Below are positions 32,314-41,665 of a stretch of DNA of 64,000 nucleotides, piece by piece. Below the pieces are notes generated by a model. That model was not told the origin of the DNA, searched no databases, and was given only the letters and a program-made list of their open reading frames with translations. A program made the translations under genes and the position numbers. The number at the start of each line of letters is the position of its first letter. The stretch's first letter is position 1. The stretch spans positions 1 to 64,000 of the forward strand of contig NZ_WMLB01000023.1 in the NCBI RefSeq assembly GCF_009709675.1. The letters are read 5' to 3'. This stretch comes from Agromyces bracchium. Its GTDB lineage: Bacteria > Actinomycetota > Actinomycetes > Actinomycetales > Microbacteriaceae.

Positions 32314-34596
32314 CTACGCGTCGACGCCCTCGGCGGGAGCGTCGGCGTGCTCGCCGGTCGCGGCGCGGCCGTTGGTGTCGGCCTCCTCCGCGACGACGGG
32401 CGCGAGCGAGAGCTTGCCGCGGTCGTCGACCTTGGTGATCTCGACGAGGATCTTCTGGCCGACGCCGAGCACGTCCTCGACGTTCTCGACGCGCTTGCCG
32501 CCGGCGAGCTTGCGCACCTCGGAGATGTGCAGCAGGCCGTCCTTTCCGGGCAGCAGCGAGACGAAGGCGCCGAAGGCGGCGATCTTCACGACGGTGCCGA
32601 GGAACTGCTCGCCGACCTCGGGGTTGGTCGGGTTGGCGATCGCGTTCACCGCGGCACGGGCGGCCTCGGCCGAGGGGCCGTCGGTCGCGCCGATGTAGAC
32701 GGTGCCGTCCTCCTCGATCGAGATCTCGGCGCCGGTGTCGTCCTGGATGCCGTTGATCGTCTTGCCCTTGGGCCCGATGAGCTCGCCGATCTTGTCGACC
32801 GGGATCTGCACGCTGATGACGCGCGGCGCCGTGGGCGCCATCTCGTCGGGGCCGTCGATGGCGGCGTTCAGCACCTGCAGGATCGTGGTGCGCGCCTCCT
32901 TCGCCTGGGTCAGCGCGCCCGCGAGCACCGAGGCGGGGATGCCGTCGAGCTTCGTGTCGAGCTGGATCGCGGTGACGAACTCGGAGGTGCCGGCGACCTT
33001 GAAGTCCATGTCGCCGAGCGCGTCCTCGGCACCGAGGATGTCGGTGAGCGCCGCGTAGCGGGTCTCACCGTCGACGGTGTCGGAGATGAGGCCCATCGCG
33101 ATGCCCGCGACCGGCGCGCGCAGCGGCACGCCGGCGTTCAGGAGCGACAGCGTCGAGGCGCAGACCGAGCCCATCGAGGTCGAGCCGTTCGAGCCGAGCG
33201 CCTCGGAGACCTGGCGGATGGCGTAGGGGAACTCCTCGCGCGTCGGCAGCACCGGCACGAGCGCACGCTCGGCGAGGGCGCCGTGGCCGATCTCGCGGCG
33301 CTTGGGCGAACCCACACGACCCGTCTCACCCGTCGAGTACGGCGGGAAGTTGTAGTTGTGCATGTAGCGCTTCTTGGTGACCGGGCTCAGCGAGTCGATC
33401 TGCTGCTCGAGCTTCAGCATGTTCAGCGTGGTGACGCCCAGGATCTGGGTCTCACCGCGCTGGAAGATGGCGGAGCCGTGCACGCGCGGGATGACCTGGA
33501 CCTCGGCGTCGAGCGGACGGATGTCGGCCAGGCCGCGGCCGTCGATGCGGACGCCCTCGGACAGCACGCGCGAGCGGACCACGAGCTTCGTGACCGACTT
33601 GTACGCGGCCGAGACCTCGCCGTTGGCCGACTCGGGCAGCTCGCCCGCCTCGACCTTGGCGGCGACGGCCTCCTTGACGCGCGCCTTGAGCGCGTCGTCG
33701 GCGTCCTGGCGCTCGACCTTGCCGGCGATCTGGTAGATGCCCTTGAGCTCGTCGTAGGCGAGCCCGGCGACGGCGTCGTAGGTCTCGCTCTGGTAGGGCG
33801 GGAACGTCGGGTAGTCGGCGGTGGGCTTCGCGGCGGTCGACGCGACCGACTGCTGCGCCTCGACGAGCTGCTTGATGAACGGCTTCGATGCCTCGATGCC
33901 CTGAGCGATCACGGTCTCGTCGGGCTTCACGGCACCGGCCTTGATGAGGTTCCACGCGTTGTCGGTGGCCTCGGCCTCGATCATCATGATCGCGACGTCC
34001 TGCGAGCCGTCGGCCTCGGTCACGACACGACCGGCGACGACCATGCTGAAGACCGCGTCCTCGAGCTGCGAGTGCTTCGGGAACGCCACCCACTGGCCGT
34101 CGATGAGGGCCACGCGCACGCCGCCGACCGGGCCCGAGAAGGGCAGGCCGGACAGCTGCGTCGAGAGGGAGGCCGCGTTGATGGCGAGCACGTCGTAGAG
34201 CTCGTCGGGCTCGATCGCCAGGACGGTCACGACGACCTGGACCTCGTTGCGGAGGCCCTCGACGAACGAGGGGCGCAGCGGACGGTCGATGAGGCGGCAG
34301 GTGAGGATGGCCTCGGTCGAGGGGCGGCCCTCGCGGCGGAAGAACGAGCCGGGGATGCGCCCCGCGGCGTACATGCGCTCCTCGACGTCGATCGTGAGCG
34401 GGAAGAAGTCGAAGTGCTCCTTCGGCTGCTTCGACACCGAGGTCGCCGAGAGCAGCATGGTCTCGTCGTCGATGTACGCGGCGGCCGAGCCCTGCGCCTG
34501 CTGCGCGAGGCGACCGGTCTCGAACCGGATGATGCGGGTGCCGAAGCGACCGTTGTCGATGGTCGTCTCGGCGAACGTGATTTCAGGACCTTCCAA
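32314..34596 (-). CDS. pnp: Polyribonucleotide nucleotidyltransferase (PNPase)
   Basis: A 760-residue 3'-5' phosphorolytic exoribonuclease. Two RNase PH domains come first; the second has [12 protein letters not shown] and [19 protein letters not shown] with the catalytic residues. A KH domain ([15 protein letters not shown]) and a C-terminal S1 domain ([24 protein letters not shown] in overlapping parts) follow. The start is TTG, supported by AAAGGAGAG seven bases upstream and by the standard N terminus [10 protein letters not shown] structured leader of the Actino-pnp kind lies upstream. rpsO, usually adjacent, is 13.5 kb away. Confidence 0.97.
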   Translation of the reverse strand: MEGPEITFAETTIDNGRFGTRIIRFETGRLAQQAQGSAAAYIDDETMLLSATSVSKQPKEHFDFFPLTIDVEERMYAAGRIPGSFFRREGRPSTEAILTCRLIDRPLRPSFVEGLRNEVQVVVTVLAIEPDELYDVLAINAASLSTQLSGLPFSGPVGGVRVALIDGQWVAFPKHSQLEDAVFSMVVAGRVVTEADGSQDVAIMMIEAEATDNAWNLIKAGAVKPDETVIAQGIEASKPFIKQLVEAQQSVASTAAKPTADYPTFPPYQSETYDAVAGLAYDELKGIYQIAGKVERQDADDALKARVKEAVAAKVEAGELPESANGEVSAAYKSVTKLVVRSRVLSEGVRIDGRGLADIRPLDAEVQVIPRVHGSAIFQRGETQILGVTTLNMLKLEQQIDSLSPVTKKRYMHNYNFPPYSTGETGRVGSPKRREIGHGALAERALVPVLPTREEFPYAIRQVSEALGSNGSTSMGSVCASTLSLLNAGVPLRAPVAGIAMGLISDTVDGETRYAALTDILGAEDALGDMDFKVAGTSEFVTAIQLDTKLDGIPASVLAGALTQAKEARTTILQVLNAAIDGPDEMAPTAPRVISVQIPVDKIGELIGPKGKTINGIQDDTGAEISIEEDGTVYIGATDGPSAEAARAAVNAIANPTNPEVGEQFLGTVVKIAAFGAFVSLLPGKDGLLHISEVRKLAGGKRVENVEDVLGVGQKILVEITKVDDRGKLSLAPVVAEEADTNGRAATGEHADAPAEGVDA

Positions 34597-34639
34597 GAGG
34601 TCTCTCTCCTTTGTTTCGGCTCGCACGCCCGTGTGGCGC

Positions 34640-34800
34640 GCGAGGTGAACAAGGAGCAGGGAACAGGCAGATCTCAGCGCGTCGATGACCCGCCAGCGCT
34701 GGCCACCAGTAGAAGTCCACCAAGCTCTCGCTTGGTAAGCCACCACAGGGGACCAGCTTCCTGCCGGCCTGCTCCGGAGCGCCCGAGAACGGGCGCGAGC
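34640..34800 (-). ncRNA. Structured pnp leader, candidate Actino-pnp motif
   Basis: The minus-strand leader of pnp contains several hairpins: GCGCCCG-TTCT-CGGGCGC (34779-34796), ACCAAGC-GAGA-GCTTGGT with a GNRA-type loop (34719-34736), and the palindrome GCCAGCGCTGGC (34692-34703). The known Actino-pnp RNA motif lies in this position in actinobacteria and is thought to regulate exoribonuclease genes. I infer membership from position and structure, not from a model search. Boundaries are approximate. Confidence 0.55.
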
Positions 34801-34918
34801 TCATGTTGATTTGAGCGGATGCCGCGTGGGCATCCTCGCCGAGCCTACCAGTACGGCGTGTCGCGACCTAGCGGGCGAAATGGTGACCGGGTCGAGCGGA
34901 TGCCGCGGCACGGCCCGG
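34801..34918. other. Intergenic region upstream of the pnp leader
   Basis: It holds two GCGGATGCCGCG words (near 34816 and 34897) and, on the minus strand, GGTAGGCT (near 34843-34850), a plausible pnp -10 element. No gene is seen. Confidence 0.4.
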
Positions 34919-37018
34919 TCACGTGCGGATTCCGCGCTGCGCGTGCTCGTCGTTCCGGCCCGGGAGGTGCACGAGCGCGTCGTGCTTGGCGACGCGCCCG
35001 TCGCCCGCCGTGCGGCCGAGGAGGCGTCGGCCGGCCCAGGGCATCGCGTGCCGCAGCAGCCATTCGGCGTTCGGCAGCGGCGGAGCGTCGGGCTCGTCGG
35101 GCGCGTCGGCGTCGCCGTGGAGCACGGCGTCGAGCCCCGCGAGGGCCGCGGCATCCGGCACCCCCAGCACGTCGGCCGCCGCATAGGCGAGCGCCCGGTG
35201 GCCCGAGGAGTTGAGGTGCACGCGGTCCTCGGCCCACATGCCGCGGGCGGTGAGCCCGCCGTGGGTCGAGGCGTCGAGGACCATCGCCCCGGCGTCGTCG
35301 GCCCGCGCGACGAGCCGCTCGGCGAACCGCTCGAACGCGACGCGGACCGAGCCCAGTCGCGCGTGCGCGGGCAGGAACGGCGTCACGACGAGCACGTCGC
35401 ACCCGGACGCCGCCCGGAGCCCGTCGACGGCGTCACCCACGCGGTCGGCGAGGGCTTCGGCCCGGGCGCCGACGCGCACGAGGTCGTTGCCGCCGATGAG
35501 CACCGTGACGAGGTCGGCCTCGAGCGCGACGGCGCGAGGCAACTGGACGTCGATCGCGTCGCCGATGCGCCGGCTGCGGACGGCGAGGTTCGCGTACCCG
35601 ATGCCGTCGCCCGACTGGGCGAGGAGCATCGCGAGGCGGTCCGCCCACCCGCGGTACTCCCCCGCGGCCATCCTCGACGAGTCGCAGAGCCCCTCGGTGA
35701 CGGAGTCGCCGACGGCCACGAACCTCCGCCACGTCGGACGGGACCGCGACGCGTCCGGCTCGCCTCGCGGCATCCGCTCGGCGCCGTCGACGCCTGCCGC
35801 GGGCGCACCGCCACCGGAGCCGATCGCGGAGGTCGCCGCCGGGGCGGGGCGGACCCGCTCCGTCACCGACAGTGAGGCACCGACCGACGGGCCCGCGTGC
35901 CCGGCGCCGCGCAGCAGTGCGCGCGCGTGCTCGTAGTGGCCGAGGAGTTCGTCGCCGAGTGCCGACCAGCTGCGTCCGGCGACGCCGTCGCGCGCGGCGC
36001 GACCGAACGCCCGGCGCTTCGCGTCATCGCCCGCCAGGTCGCGCACGCGAGCTGCGAGCTCGTCGAGGTCGCCCGGGCGGTAGAGCCATCCGTCGCGGCT
36101 CGAGGTCACGAGGTCGAGCGGGCCGCCGCGGCCCGTCGCCACGACCGGGACGCCGCTCGCGAGCGCCTCCTGCACGGTCTGGCAGAACGTCTCGCTCTCT
36201 CCCGGGTGGACGAACACGTCGAGGCTCGCCATGGCCTCGGCGAGCGCGTCGCCGCCGAGGAAGCCCGTGAACGCGGCATCCGGCAGCACGGCCTCGAGGG
36301 CCGGCCGGGCCGGGCCGTCGCCGATCACGACGAGGCGCACGCCGTCGACCGCGGACAGCGCGCGGAGGTCCTCGACCTGCTTCTCGGGCGCGAGACGGCC
36401 GACGTACCCGACGAGCACCTCGCCGTCGGCGGCGAAGCGGCGGCGCCACTCGGACGACCGCCGCCCGGGCCGGAACCGGTCGGTGTCGACCCCGCGGGCC
36501 CAGCGCCGCAGGCGCTCGACCCCGTATCCCTCGAGCTGCGCGATCGCCGCCGAGGACGGCGCGAGGGTGAGCGTCGCCCGCCGGTGCAGGCGGCCGACGT
36601 GGTTGGCGATCGCAGGGGCGGCGCCCGGCACCCGGTAGCGCTCGGCGTAGGCCGGGACATCCGTCTGGTAGACCGCGACGCTCGGCACGCCGACGCGCTC
36701 GGCGGCGAGGACGCCCTGCCAGCCCAGCACGAAGGGCGACGCGAGGTGCACGACGTCGGGCGAGAAGTCGGCGAGCGTCGCGGCGAGGCGACGGGCGCCG
36801 GCGAAGGTCACGCGGACTTCCGGGTAGCCGGGCATCGGCACCGAGCGGAGGAACTCGGCGCGCGCGCCGTGCAGGCCGTGGTCGACCGGGCCGGAGCGAG
36901 GGGCGAGGACGAGCGCCTCGTGACCCTGCCGCTCGAGGTGGCCGAGCACCTGCAGCAGGGAGTGGGTGACCCCGTTCATGTGCGGGAGGAACGACTCGGC
37001 GAGCAGTGCGACTCTCAC
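34919..37018 (-). CDS. Fusion of GT4 glycosyltransferase and SGNH hydrolase
   Basis: A 699-residue protein in one open frame. Residues 1-370 are a GT-B glycosyltransferase of the GT4 family: LLAESFLPHMNGVTHSL, GYVGRLAPEKQ and the HPGESETFCQTVQEA donor-site motif with its two glutamates, similar to mannosyltransferases that glycosylate glycolipids. A linker (371-430) follows. Residues about 433-620 are an SGNH/GDSL hydrolase with VAVGDSVTEG (block I), VLIGGNDLV (block III) and DRVHLNSSGH (block V Asp-x-x-His). No signal peptide is seen. The start is the GTG at 37018. Joint action on one glycolipid is inferred. Confidence 0.85.
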   Translation of the reverse strand: MRVALLAESFLPHMNGVTHSLLQVLGHLERQGHEALVLAPRSGPVDHGLHGARAEFLRSVPMPGYPEVRVTFAGARRLAATLADFSPDVVHLASPFVLGWQGVLAAERVGVPSVAVYQTDVPAYAERYRVPGAAPAIANHVGRLHRRATLTLAPSSAAIAQLEGYGVERLRRWARGVDTDRFRPGRRSSEWRRRFAADGEVLVGYVGRLAPEKQVEDLRALSAVDGVRLVVIGDGPARPALEAVLPDAAFTGFLGGDALAEAMASLDVFVHPGESETFCQTVQEALASGVPVVATGRGGPLDLVTSSRDGWLYRPGDLDELAARVRDLAGDDAKRRAFGRAARDGVAGRSWSALGDELLGHYEHARALLRGAGHAGPSVGASLSVTERVRPAPAATSAIGSGGGAPAAGVDGAERMPRGEPDASRSRPTWRRFVAVGDSVTEGLCDSSRMAAGEYRGWADRLAMLLAQSGDGIGYANLAVRSRRIGDAIDVQLPRAVALEADLVTVLIGGNDLVRVGARAEALADRVGDAVDGLRAASGCDVLVVTPFLPAHARLGSVRVAFERFAERLVARADDAGAMVLDASTHGGLTARGMWAEDRVHLNSSGHRALAYAAADVLGVPDAAALAGLDAVLHGDADAPDEPDAPPLPNAEWLLRHAMPWAGRRLLGRTAGDGRVAKHDALVHLPGRNDEHAQRGIRT

Positions 37019-37213
37019 GCGGCCAGCATGGGGGCGCCGGCGCATGCGACACGAGCCGAGACGCCGTCGTGCGCCGAGGGTTCACCGAGGCGACGGATGC
37101 CGTTCGCGCGCCGGTCGCGAACGGGTCAACCCCTCGCGGCGCCCGCCGGGCAGGCGCATGATGGGAGCCGGGCGCATGCTCCGGTGCGCCCGGATCGTTC
37201 GAGGGGGAACGCC

Positions 37214-37420
37214 ATGTCATCGGTCGCACGAGTCACCACCATCACCGCCTTCTCCGAGACGAGCTTCGAGGACGCGGTCGCGGTCGGCATCGCCCGCTCC
37301 GTCGAGACGCTCCGCGGCGTCAAGGGCGCATGGGTGAAGGAGCAGAAGGTCAAGGTCGAGGGCGGCAGCGTGGTCGAGTGGTCGGTCACGCTCGAGGTCA
37401 CGTTCGTGCTCGACGACTGA
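37214..37420 (+). CDS. Dodecin family flavin-binding protein
   Basis: A 68-residue dodecin, which assembles as a hollow dodecamer storing FMN or riboflavin. The family core is SFEDAVAVGIARSVETLRGVKGAWVKEQKV (in overlapping parts), with the flavin-stacking tryptophan in GAWVKEQ, and the end is VTLEVTFVLDD. GAGGGGGAA precedes the ATG. It is monocistronic. Confidence 0.93.
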   Translation: MSSVARVTTITAFSETSFEDAVAVGIARSVETLRGVKGAWVKEQKVKVEGGSVVEWSVTLEVTFVLDD

Positions 37421-37492
37421 CCGGGCGCGGCAGGCCGCGACGGGTCGGGGCGGACGGCTGGCGCCATCCGCCCCGCGCCGTGCGCGTGCCGG

Positions 37493-37981
37493 TCAGGGCG
37501 CGCTGAAGGTGCCCTTCAGTGCGATGAACGCACCGCTGTCGAGGTCCTCGACGGTCACGTTCGACCAGACGACGGAGAACAGCGTCGCCGTCTGTCCGGG
37601 CGGGCAGTCGAGTGCCACGTCGGCGGGCGTCGGCTCGAGCGTCAGCGAACCGACGATGTTGCCGTTCTTCGTGGCGGTGAACTCGCCGCTCTCGGAGACC
37701 CGTGAATCGATGGTCGTCTTCTTCGGATCGGACGGCACGTTGTTGCCGCCGTTGACGCACGAGTAGGTGGCGCTGAGGTCCGCGCTCGCGACGACGGTCT
37801 CGACCGCGCCGGAGGGCAGGCCGGCCTCCTTGAAGTCGACGACGAGGTTCACGCCGTCGAGGTGCGCGGAGGTGGCGTTCTTGATGAAGTGCGGGTTGCC
37901 CGCCATGGCGGGTCCGGCCGCGCCGACCAGCACGAGCGCGGCGGCCGCGCCGAGCGCGGCGAGTGCACGACGGATGGACAT
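37493..37981 (-). CDS. Secreted protein of unknown function
   Basis: A 162-residue protein with a clear Sec signal peptide: basic SIRRALA, hydrophobic core, cleavage after PAMA (about residue 27). The mature part is beta-rich and has two cysteines (in TYSCVNGG and ALDCPPG), probably disulfide-linked. No domain is recognised. GAGAGAAG lies before the ATG. The divergent latex-clearing gene is about 330 bp upstream, with shared CCCCT/AGGGG elements between them. Confidence 0.75.
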   Translation of the reverse strand: MSIRRALAALGAAAALVLVGAAGPAMAGNPHFIKNATSAHLDGVNLVVDFKEAGLPSGAVETVVASADLSATYSCVNGGNNVPSDPKKTTIDSRVSESGEFTATKNGNIVGSLTLEPTPADVALDCPPGQTATLFSVVWSNVTVEDLDSGAFIALKGTFSAP

Positions 37982-38310
37982 GATGGTTCTTCTCTCGGGT
38001 TGATTTCCTTGGCAGCGGATGCGACCGCGGCTCGCGCGCGTCGGTTGACCCGGTAGGGCGAGAGAAGAGGCGTGTGCGGCCGAAGCCGCGCTCCCGGGTC
38101 GACGCTACTCCCGGAACCGCTCGACGGGTATCCCCTGAATGAGGGATCCTCATGTTTATTCTCGGGCACGCGCGGGGGTTGTGCCCCCTTCAGGGGAAGG
38201 ATTATGTTAACGCCCGATCACATGTTCGCAGGATGGGCTGCGGATGCTGGGGCGGACTCGAGGACGAGGTCGCGGCGGGGTCCATCCTCCTCTCGGAAGA
38301 AGGTGGCCAC
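37982..38310. promoter_or_regulatory. Divergent regulatory region between the secreted protein and the Lcp gene
   Basis: On the plus strand TTGTGC (38179-38184), 17 bp and TTATGT (38202-38207) form a promoter for the Lcp gene. A CCCCT-TC-AGGGG palindrome (38185-38196) sits between the boxes. A related site, CCCCT-GAAT-GAGGG, lies at 38132-38145 next to a minus-strand GATACC -10-like element. No gene is supported here; the open frame from 38152 has no ribosome site. Confidence 0.55.
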
Positions 38311-39522
38311 GTGCCCGACATCACCAGACGTACCGTCCTGACCCTCGGCGCCGCACTCGGGTTCGCGGGGGTCGCGAGCCCGACCGCGGCCTGGTCGTGG
38401 CCGTCGACCGGATCCGTGCTCGGGTCCGGCTCCGGCACCGACCCGCAGTGGGTGTGGGACGACGACATCGACCGGATCATGGCCGACATCATCGACGGCG
38501 GCCAGGTGCCGGCCGTGAACCACGCGATGCGGAACTGGGTCTACAACAGCCAGTCCGTGCCGAGCGGGCTGCCCTCCGAGCTGCGCACCTTCCTGCAGGG
38601 CGCGAACCGGCTCCCGAGCTGGGCGGACATCTGGAAGCTGCGCCGCGCCGCCGACTTCAACCGCCGCAAGGACACCTACCTGTTCCTGATCTACGGCATC
38701 GGCGGCGGCATCATGTCGACCGTCATCCCCCGCGAGGCCCGGTCGGTGTACTGGTCGAAGGGCGGCGCCGACATGCAGGACCGCGCGGCGAAGACCTTCA
38801 GCTTCGGCTACGACCTGAGCGACATCGACGCGTTCGAGTGGACGGGCGAGTTCCTCGTCACCTCGAACCGGACCCGCATGGTGCACGCGGCGGTGCGGCA
38901 CATGCTGCCGCAGTCGCCGCACTGGCAGGCGAGCGGACACGACGAGCAGATCCCCATCTCGAACCACGACATCCTCGTCACGTTCCACAGCACGGGCACG
39001 TTCGCGCACAAGAAGCTGAAGGAGTGGGGCGTGCCCATGTCGAACGCCGACCAGGACGCGTTCCTGCACTCGTGGCAGGTCGCGCTCCACATGCTCGGCG
39101 TGCGCGACGAGTACATCCCGGCGACGTGGGCCGACGCGCACGCGCAGGCCGACCAGATCCTCACGCCGAAGCTCGCGTGGACGCCCGAGGGCCAGGAGCT
39201 CGCCGAGGTGCTCCTCGGGCTCACCGCGCAGGTCGACCTCGGCGTCACGCGCGGCTTCCTCAACGAGTTCGTGCGCTACCAGCTCGGCGACGAGGTCGGC
39301 GACTGGCTCGGCCTCGAGCGCGACCCGGCCTCCGAGGTGATCATCCGCGAGGGCTGGCCGCTCTACATCGCCTTCCGCGAATCGCTCATCCCGATCATGC
39401 CGGCGAACTTCTACCTGTTCGACCAGTTCGTCCGGGCGCTCGCCATGGCGTTCCTCAACAAGGGCACGTCGCCGACCACGACCATGATCACCATCCCCGA
39501 CATGAACCGCCCGACGGGCTGA
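38311..39522 (+). CDS. Latex-clearing protein (Lcp) homologue, DUF2236 haem oxygenase
   Basis: A 403-residue protein with a twin-arginine signal (ITRRTVLTLGAALG, cleavage near PTAA). The mature part follows Lcp rubber oxygenases closely: TRMVHAAVRHMLPQSP, ILVTFHSTGTF, SWQVALHMLGVRDEYIPATW and the terminal IPDMNRP. The Lcp family contains b-type haem and cleaves poly(cis-1,4-isoprene) outside the cell. The active-site lysine found in characterised Lcp next to the TRMVH motif appears as Arg here (SNRTRMVH), from memory. GTG 38311 is chosen for the AGAAGG upstream and the Tat signal. Actual substrate unproven. Confidence 0.88.
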   Translation: MPDITRRTVLTLGAALGFAGVASPTAAWSWPSTGSVLGSGSGTDPQWVWDDDIDRIMADIIDGGQVPAVNHAMRNWVYNSQSVPSGLPSELRTFLQGANRLPSWADIWKLRRAADFNRRKDTYLFLIYGIGGGIMSTVIPREARSVYWSKGGADMQDRAAKTFSFGYDLSDIDAFEWTGEFLVTSNRTRMVHAAVRHMLPQSPHWQASGHDEQIPISNHDILVTFHSTGTFAHKKLKEWGVPMSNADQDAFLHSWQVALHMLGVRDEYIPATWADAHAQADQILTPKLAWTPEGQELAEVLLGLTAQVDLGVTRGFLNEFVRYQLGDEVGDWLGLERDPASEVIIREGWPLYIAFRESLIPIMPANFYLFDQFVRALAMAFLNKGTSPTTTMITIPDMNRPTG

Positions 39523-39573
39523 CGCGTTGGGCACCGTCACCTGATGTGAATCATTGTTCACGTCGGCGAACGA

Positions 39574-39612
39574 CGGATGCCGCGTCCGGAACACGTCCGG
39601 CCGCGGCATCCG
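39574..39612. terminator. Bidirectional hairpin between convergent genes
   Basis: CGGATGCCGCG (39574-39584) pairs with CGCGGCATCCG (39602-39612), with inner TCCGGA/TCCGG. It serves both the Lcp gene and the FMN reductase gene. Confidence 0.65.
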
Positions 39613-39632
39613 CTCGTCTGGAACCCGGCTGC

Positions 39633-40259
39633 CTACTCCCCCGCGAGGCCGCCCAGCAGGTGGCCCATCGGGCGGTCGAGGGCGAACGGGTCGCTCACCA
39701 TCTCGCTGCGGTCGGTCCGCTCGACGAGGTCGGCGAACTCGGTCGCACCGCGGAAGATGCGGTCGGGCAGCGAGCGGACGCCGTCGCCGCCGCCCCAGTC
39801 GCTCGTCGCGGCGAAGACGCCCGTCGTGACCGGGATGGCGTGCAGGTAGGTGAAGAGCGGCCGGATCGCGTAGTCGATCGCGAGCGAGTGGCGCGGGGTG
39901 CCGCCCGTGGCGCCGATCAGCACCGGGAGGTCGGTCAGCGCCTGCGGATCGATCACGTCGATGAACGACTTGAACAGGCCGGCATAGCTCGTCGTGAAGA
40001 TCGGCGTGACGACGATGAGGCCGTCGGCCGACGCGACCGCGTCGAGCACCTCCTCGAGCTTCGGCGGCGCGAAGCCCATGAGCAGGTGGTTGGTGATGTC
40101 GTGCGCGAGGTCGCGCAGCTCGAACACCTTCGCCTCGACCTCGACGCCGCGCTCCTGCAGGAGGTTCGCACTGTCGGCGAGGAGCCGATCGGCGAGCTGG
40201 CGGCTCGAGCTCGGCGTGGAGAGTCCCGCCGAGATGACGACGATCTTCCTGGTGGTCAT
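39633..40259 (-). CDS. CE1759-type NAD(P)H-dependent FMN reductase
   Basis: A 208-residue flavodoxin-fold reductase. KIVVISAGLSTPSSSRQLAD is the FMN-phosphate loop, and VVTPIFTTSYAGLFKSFIDV and LIGATGGTPRHSLAIDYA are family blocks. It overlaps the luciferase-like monooxygenase by ATGA and should supply it with reduced FMN. This pairing is known as the CE1758/CE1759 duo in actinobacteria. Confidence 0.92.
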   Translation of the reverse strand: MTTRKIVVISAGLSTPSSSRQLADRLLADSANLLQERGVEVEAKVFELRDLAHDITNHLLMGFAPPKLEEVLDAVASADGLIVVTPIFTTSYAGLFKSFIDVIDPQALTDLPVLIGATGGTPRHSLAIDYAIRPLFTYLHAIPVTTGVFAATSDWGGGDGVRSLPDRIFRGATEFADLVERTDRSEMVSDPFALDRPMGHLLGGLAGE

Positions 40260-41485
40260 CGCGCACCCGCCGTCCGGGTCGCGGCCGGGCCGAAGGCCGA
40301 GCCGGTCGAGGCGGCGCCGACCGGGGCGGTCGTGCCGTCCTGGTAGGGCGAGCCGAGCGTGAGGTTGTCGCCGCGGTTGGCGTTCGGGGTCGCCTGGCGG
40401 GGCGCGGCATCCCCGTACTTCGCCTGCACGAGACGGGCGTGCGTGGGCGCGTCGGGCACGTCGGCCGGGCGGTCCTTGGCGAATTCGCGACGGAGCACGG
40501 GCACGACCTCCTCGCCGAGCAGGTCGAGCTGCTCGAGCACGGTCTTCAGCGGCAGGCCGGCGTGGTCGATGAGCCACAGCTGACGCTGGTAGTCGCCCAC
40601 GTAGTCGCGGAAGCCGAGCGTGCGGTCGATGACCTCCTGCGGGCTGCCGACGGTGAGCGGGGTCTGCTGCGTGAACTCCTCCATGCTCGGGCCGTGGCCG
40701 TAGACGGGCGCGTTGTCGAAGTACGGGCGGAACTCGTTCACGGCGTCCTGCGAGTTCTTCCGCATGAAGACCTGGCCGCCGAGGCCCACGATCGCCTGCG
40801 CGGCGGTGCCGTGGCCGTGGTGCTCGTAGCGCTGGCGGTACAGCGCGATCATGCGCTGGGTGTGGGATGCCGGCCAGAAGATGTGGTTGGCGAAGAACCC
40901 GTCGCCGTAGAAGGCGGCCTGCTCGGCGACCTCGGGCGTGCGGATCGAGCCGTGCCAGACGAACGGCGGCACGCCGTCGAGCGGGCGCGGCGTCGCGGTG
41001 AAGCCCTGGAGCGGCGTGCGGAACTTCCCCTCCCAGTCGACGACGTCCTCGCGCCAGAGGCGGTGCAGGAGCTCGTAGCTCTCGATCGCGATGGGCAGGC
41101 CCTGGCGGATGTCCTTGCCGAACCACGGGTAGACCGGGCCGGTGTTCCCGCGGCCGAGCATGAGGTCGGCGCGGCCGCCGGACACGTGCTGGAGCATCGC
41201 GTAGTCCTCGGCGAGCTTGACCGGGTCGTTGGTGGTGATGAGCGTGGTCGCCGTGGAGAGCTGCAGGGTGCTCGTCTGTCCGGCGATGTACGCGAGCGTC
41301 GTGGTGGGCGACGAGGACCAGAACGGCGGGTTGTGGTGCTCACCGAGCGCGAAGACGTCGAGGCCGACCTCCTCGGCGTGCTTGGCGATGGTCAGCGTCG
41401 ACTGGATCCGCTCGGCCTCGCTCGGCGTGCGGCCGGTGGTGGGGTCCTGCGTGATGTCGCTGACGGTGAAGATTCCGAACTGCAT
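40256..41485 (-). CDS. CE1758-type FMN-dependent luciferase-like monooxygenase
   Basis: A 409-residue TIM-barrel monooxygenase. MQFGIFTVSDIT, DVFALGEHHNPPFWSSSP, HVSGGRADLMLGRGN and the FHWHGS-like PFVWHGSIRTP are typical. A Gly/Ala-rich tail (about 365-409) follows the barrel. CCAGGAGGG precedes the ATG. It uses FMNH2 from the coupled reductase. The substrate is unknown; sulfonates and aldehydes are used by relatives. Confidence 0.92.
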   Translation of the reverse strand: MQFGIFTVSDITQDPTTGRTPSEAERIQSTLTIAKHAEEVGLDVFALGEHHNPPFWSSSPTTTLAYIAGQTSTLQLSTATTLITTNDPVKLAEDYAMLQHVSGGRADLMLGRGNTGPVYPWFGKDIRQGLPIAIESYELLHRLWREDVVDWEGKFRTPLQGFTATPRPLDGVPPFVWHGSIRTPEVAEQAAFYGDGFFANHIFWPASHTQRMIALYRQRYEHHGHGTAAQAIVGLGGQVFMRKNSQDAVNEFRPYFDNAPVYGHGPSMEEFTQQTPLTVGSPQEVIDRTLGFRDYVGDYQRQLWLIDHAGLPLKTVLEQLDLLGEEVVPVLRREFAKDRPADVPDAPTHARLVQAKYGDAAPRQATPNANRGDNLTLGSPYQDGTTAPVGAASTGSAFGPAATRTAGAR

Positions 41486-41514
41486 GTCGCCCTCCTGGGC
41501 TCCTTCTCTCGTTC

Positions 41515-41530
41515 CATGCTTTTGCATGCA
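41515..41530. promoter_or_regulatory. Nested palindromes upstream of the monooxygenase gene
   Basis: CATGC-TTTT-GCATG (41515-41528) overlaps the palindrome TGCATGCA (41523-41530), about 35 bp before the monooxygenase start. The AT-rich centre and symmetry suggest an operator. Confidence 0.45.
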
Positions 41531-41615
41531 ATTGACCAGAACGGATGACTCGGTCGAAGTATTCCCGACGTCATTCCGCCAGGTCCAGCACGGCCTGGAG
41601 GCCCCACGCACGAGC

Positions 41616-41647
41616 GCGGGGCCCGTCGCTGTCGCGACGGGCCCCGC
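41616..41647 (-). terminator. Terminator of the M28 peptidase gene
   Basis: A perfect 14 bp stem (GCGGGGCCCGTCGC with its complement) around the loop TGTC, 19 bp after the peptidase stop. Confidence 0.75.
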
Positions 41648-41665
41648 TGGTCGGATCGGACGAGA

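Noticed and set aside
34659..34803. Possible tRNA in the pnp leader
   Set aside because: The hairpins do not form a cloverleaf, and there is no T-arm consensus or CCA end.
32308..34809. 833-codon plus-strand frame opposite pnp
   Set aside because: It mirrors pnp codons and shows no recognisable motif; pnp is unambiguous.
38152..38310. N-terminal extension of the Lcp frame from ATG 38152
   Set aside because: It has no ribosome site and overlaps the promoter. The Tat signal begins right after GTG 38311.
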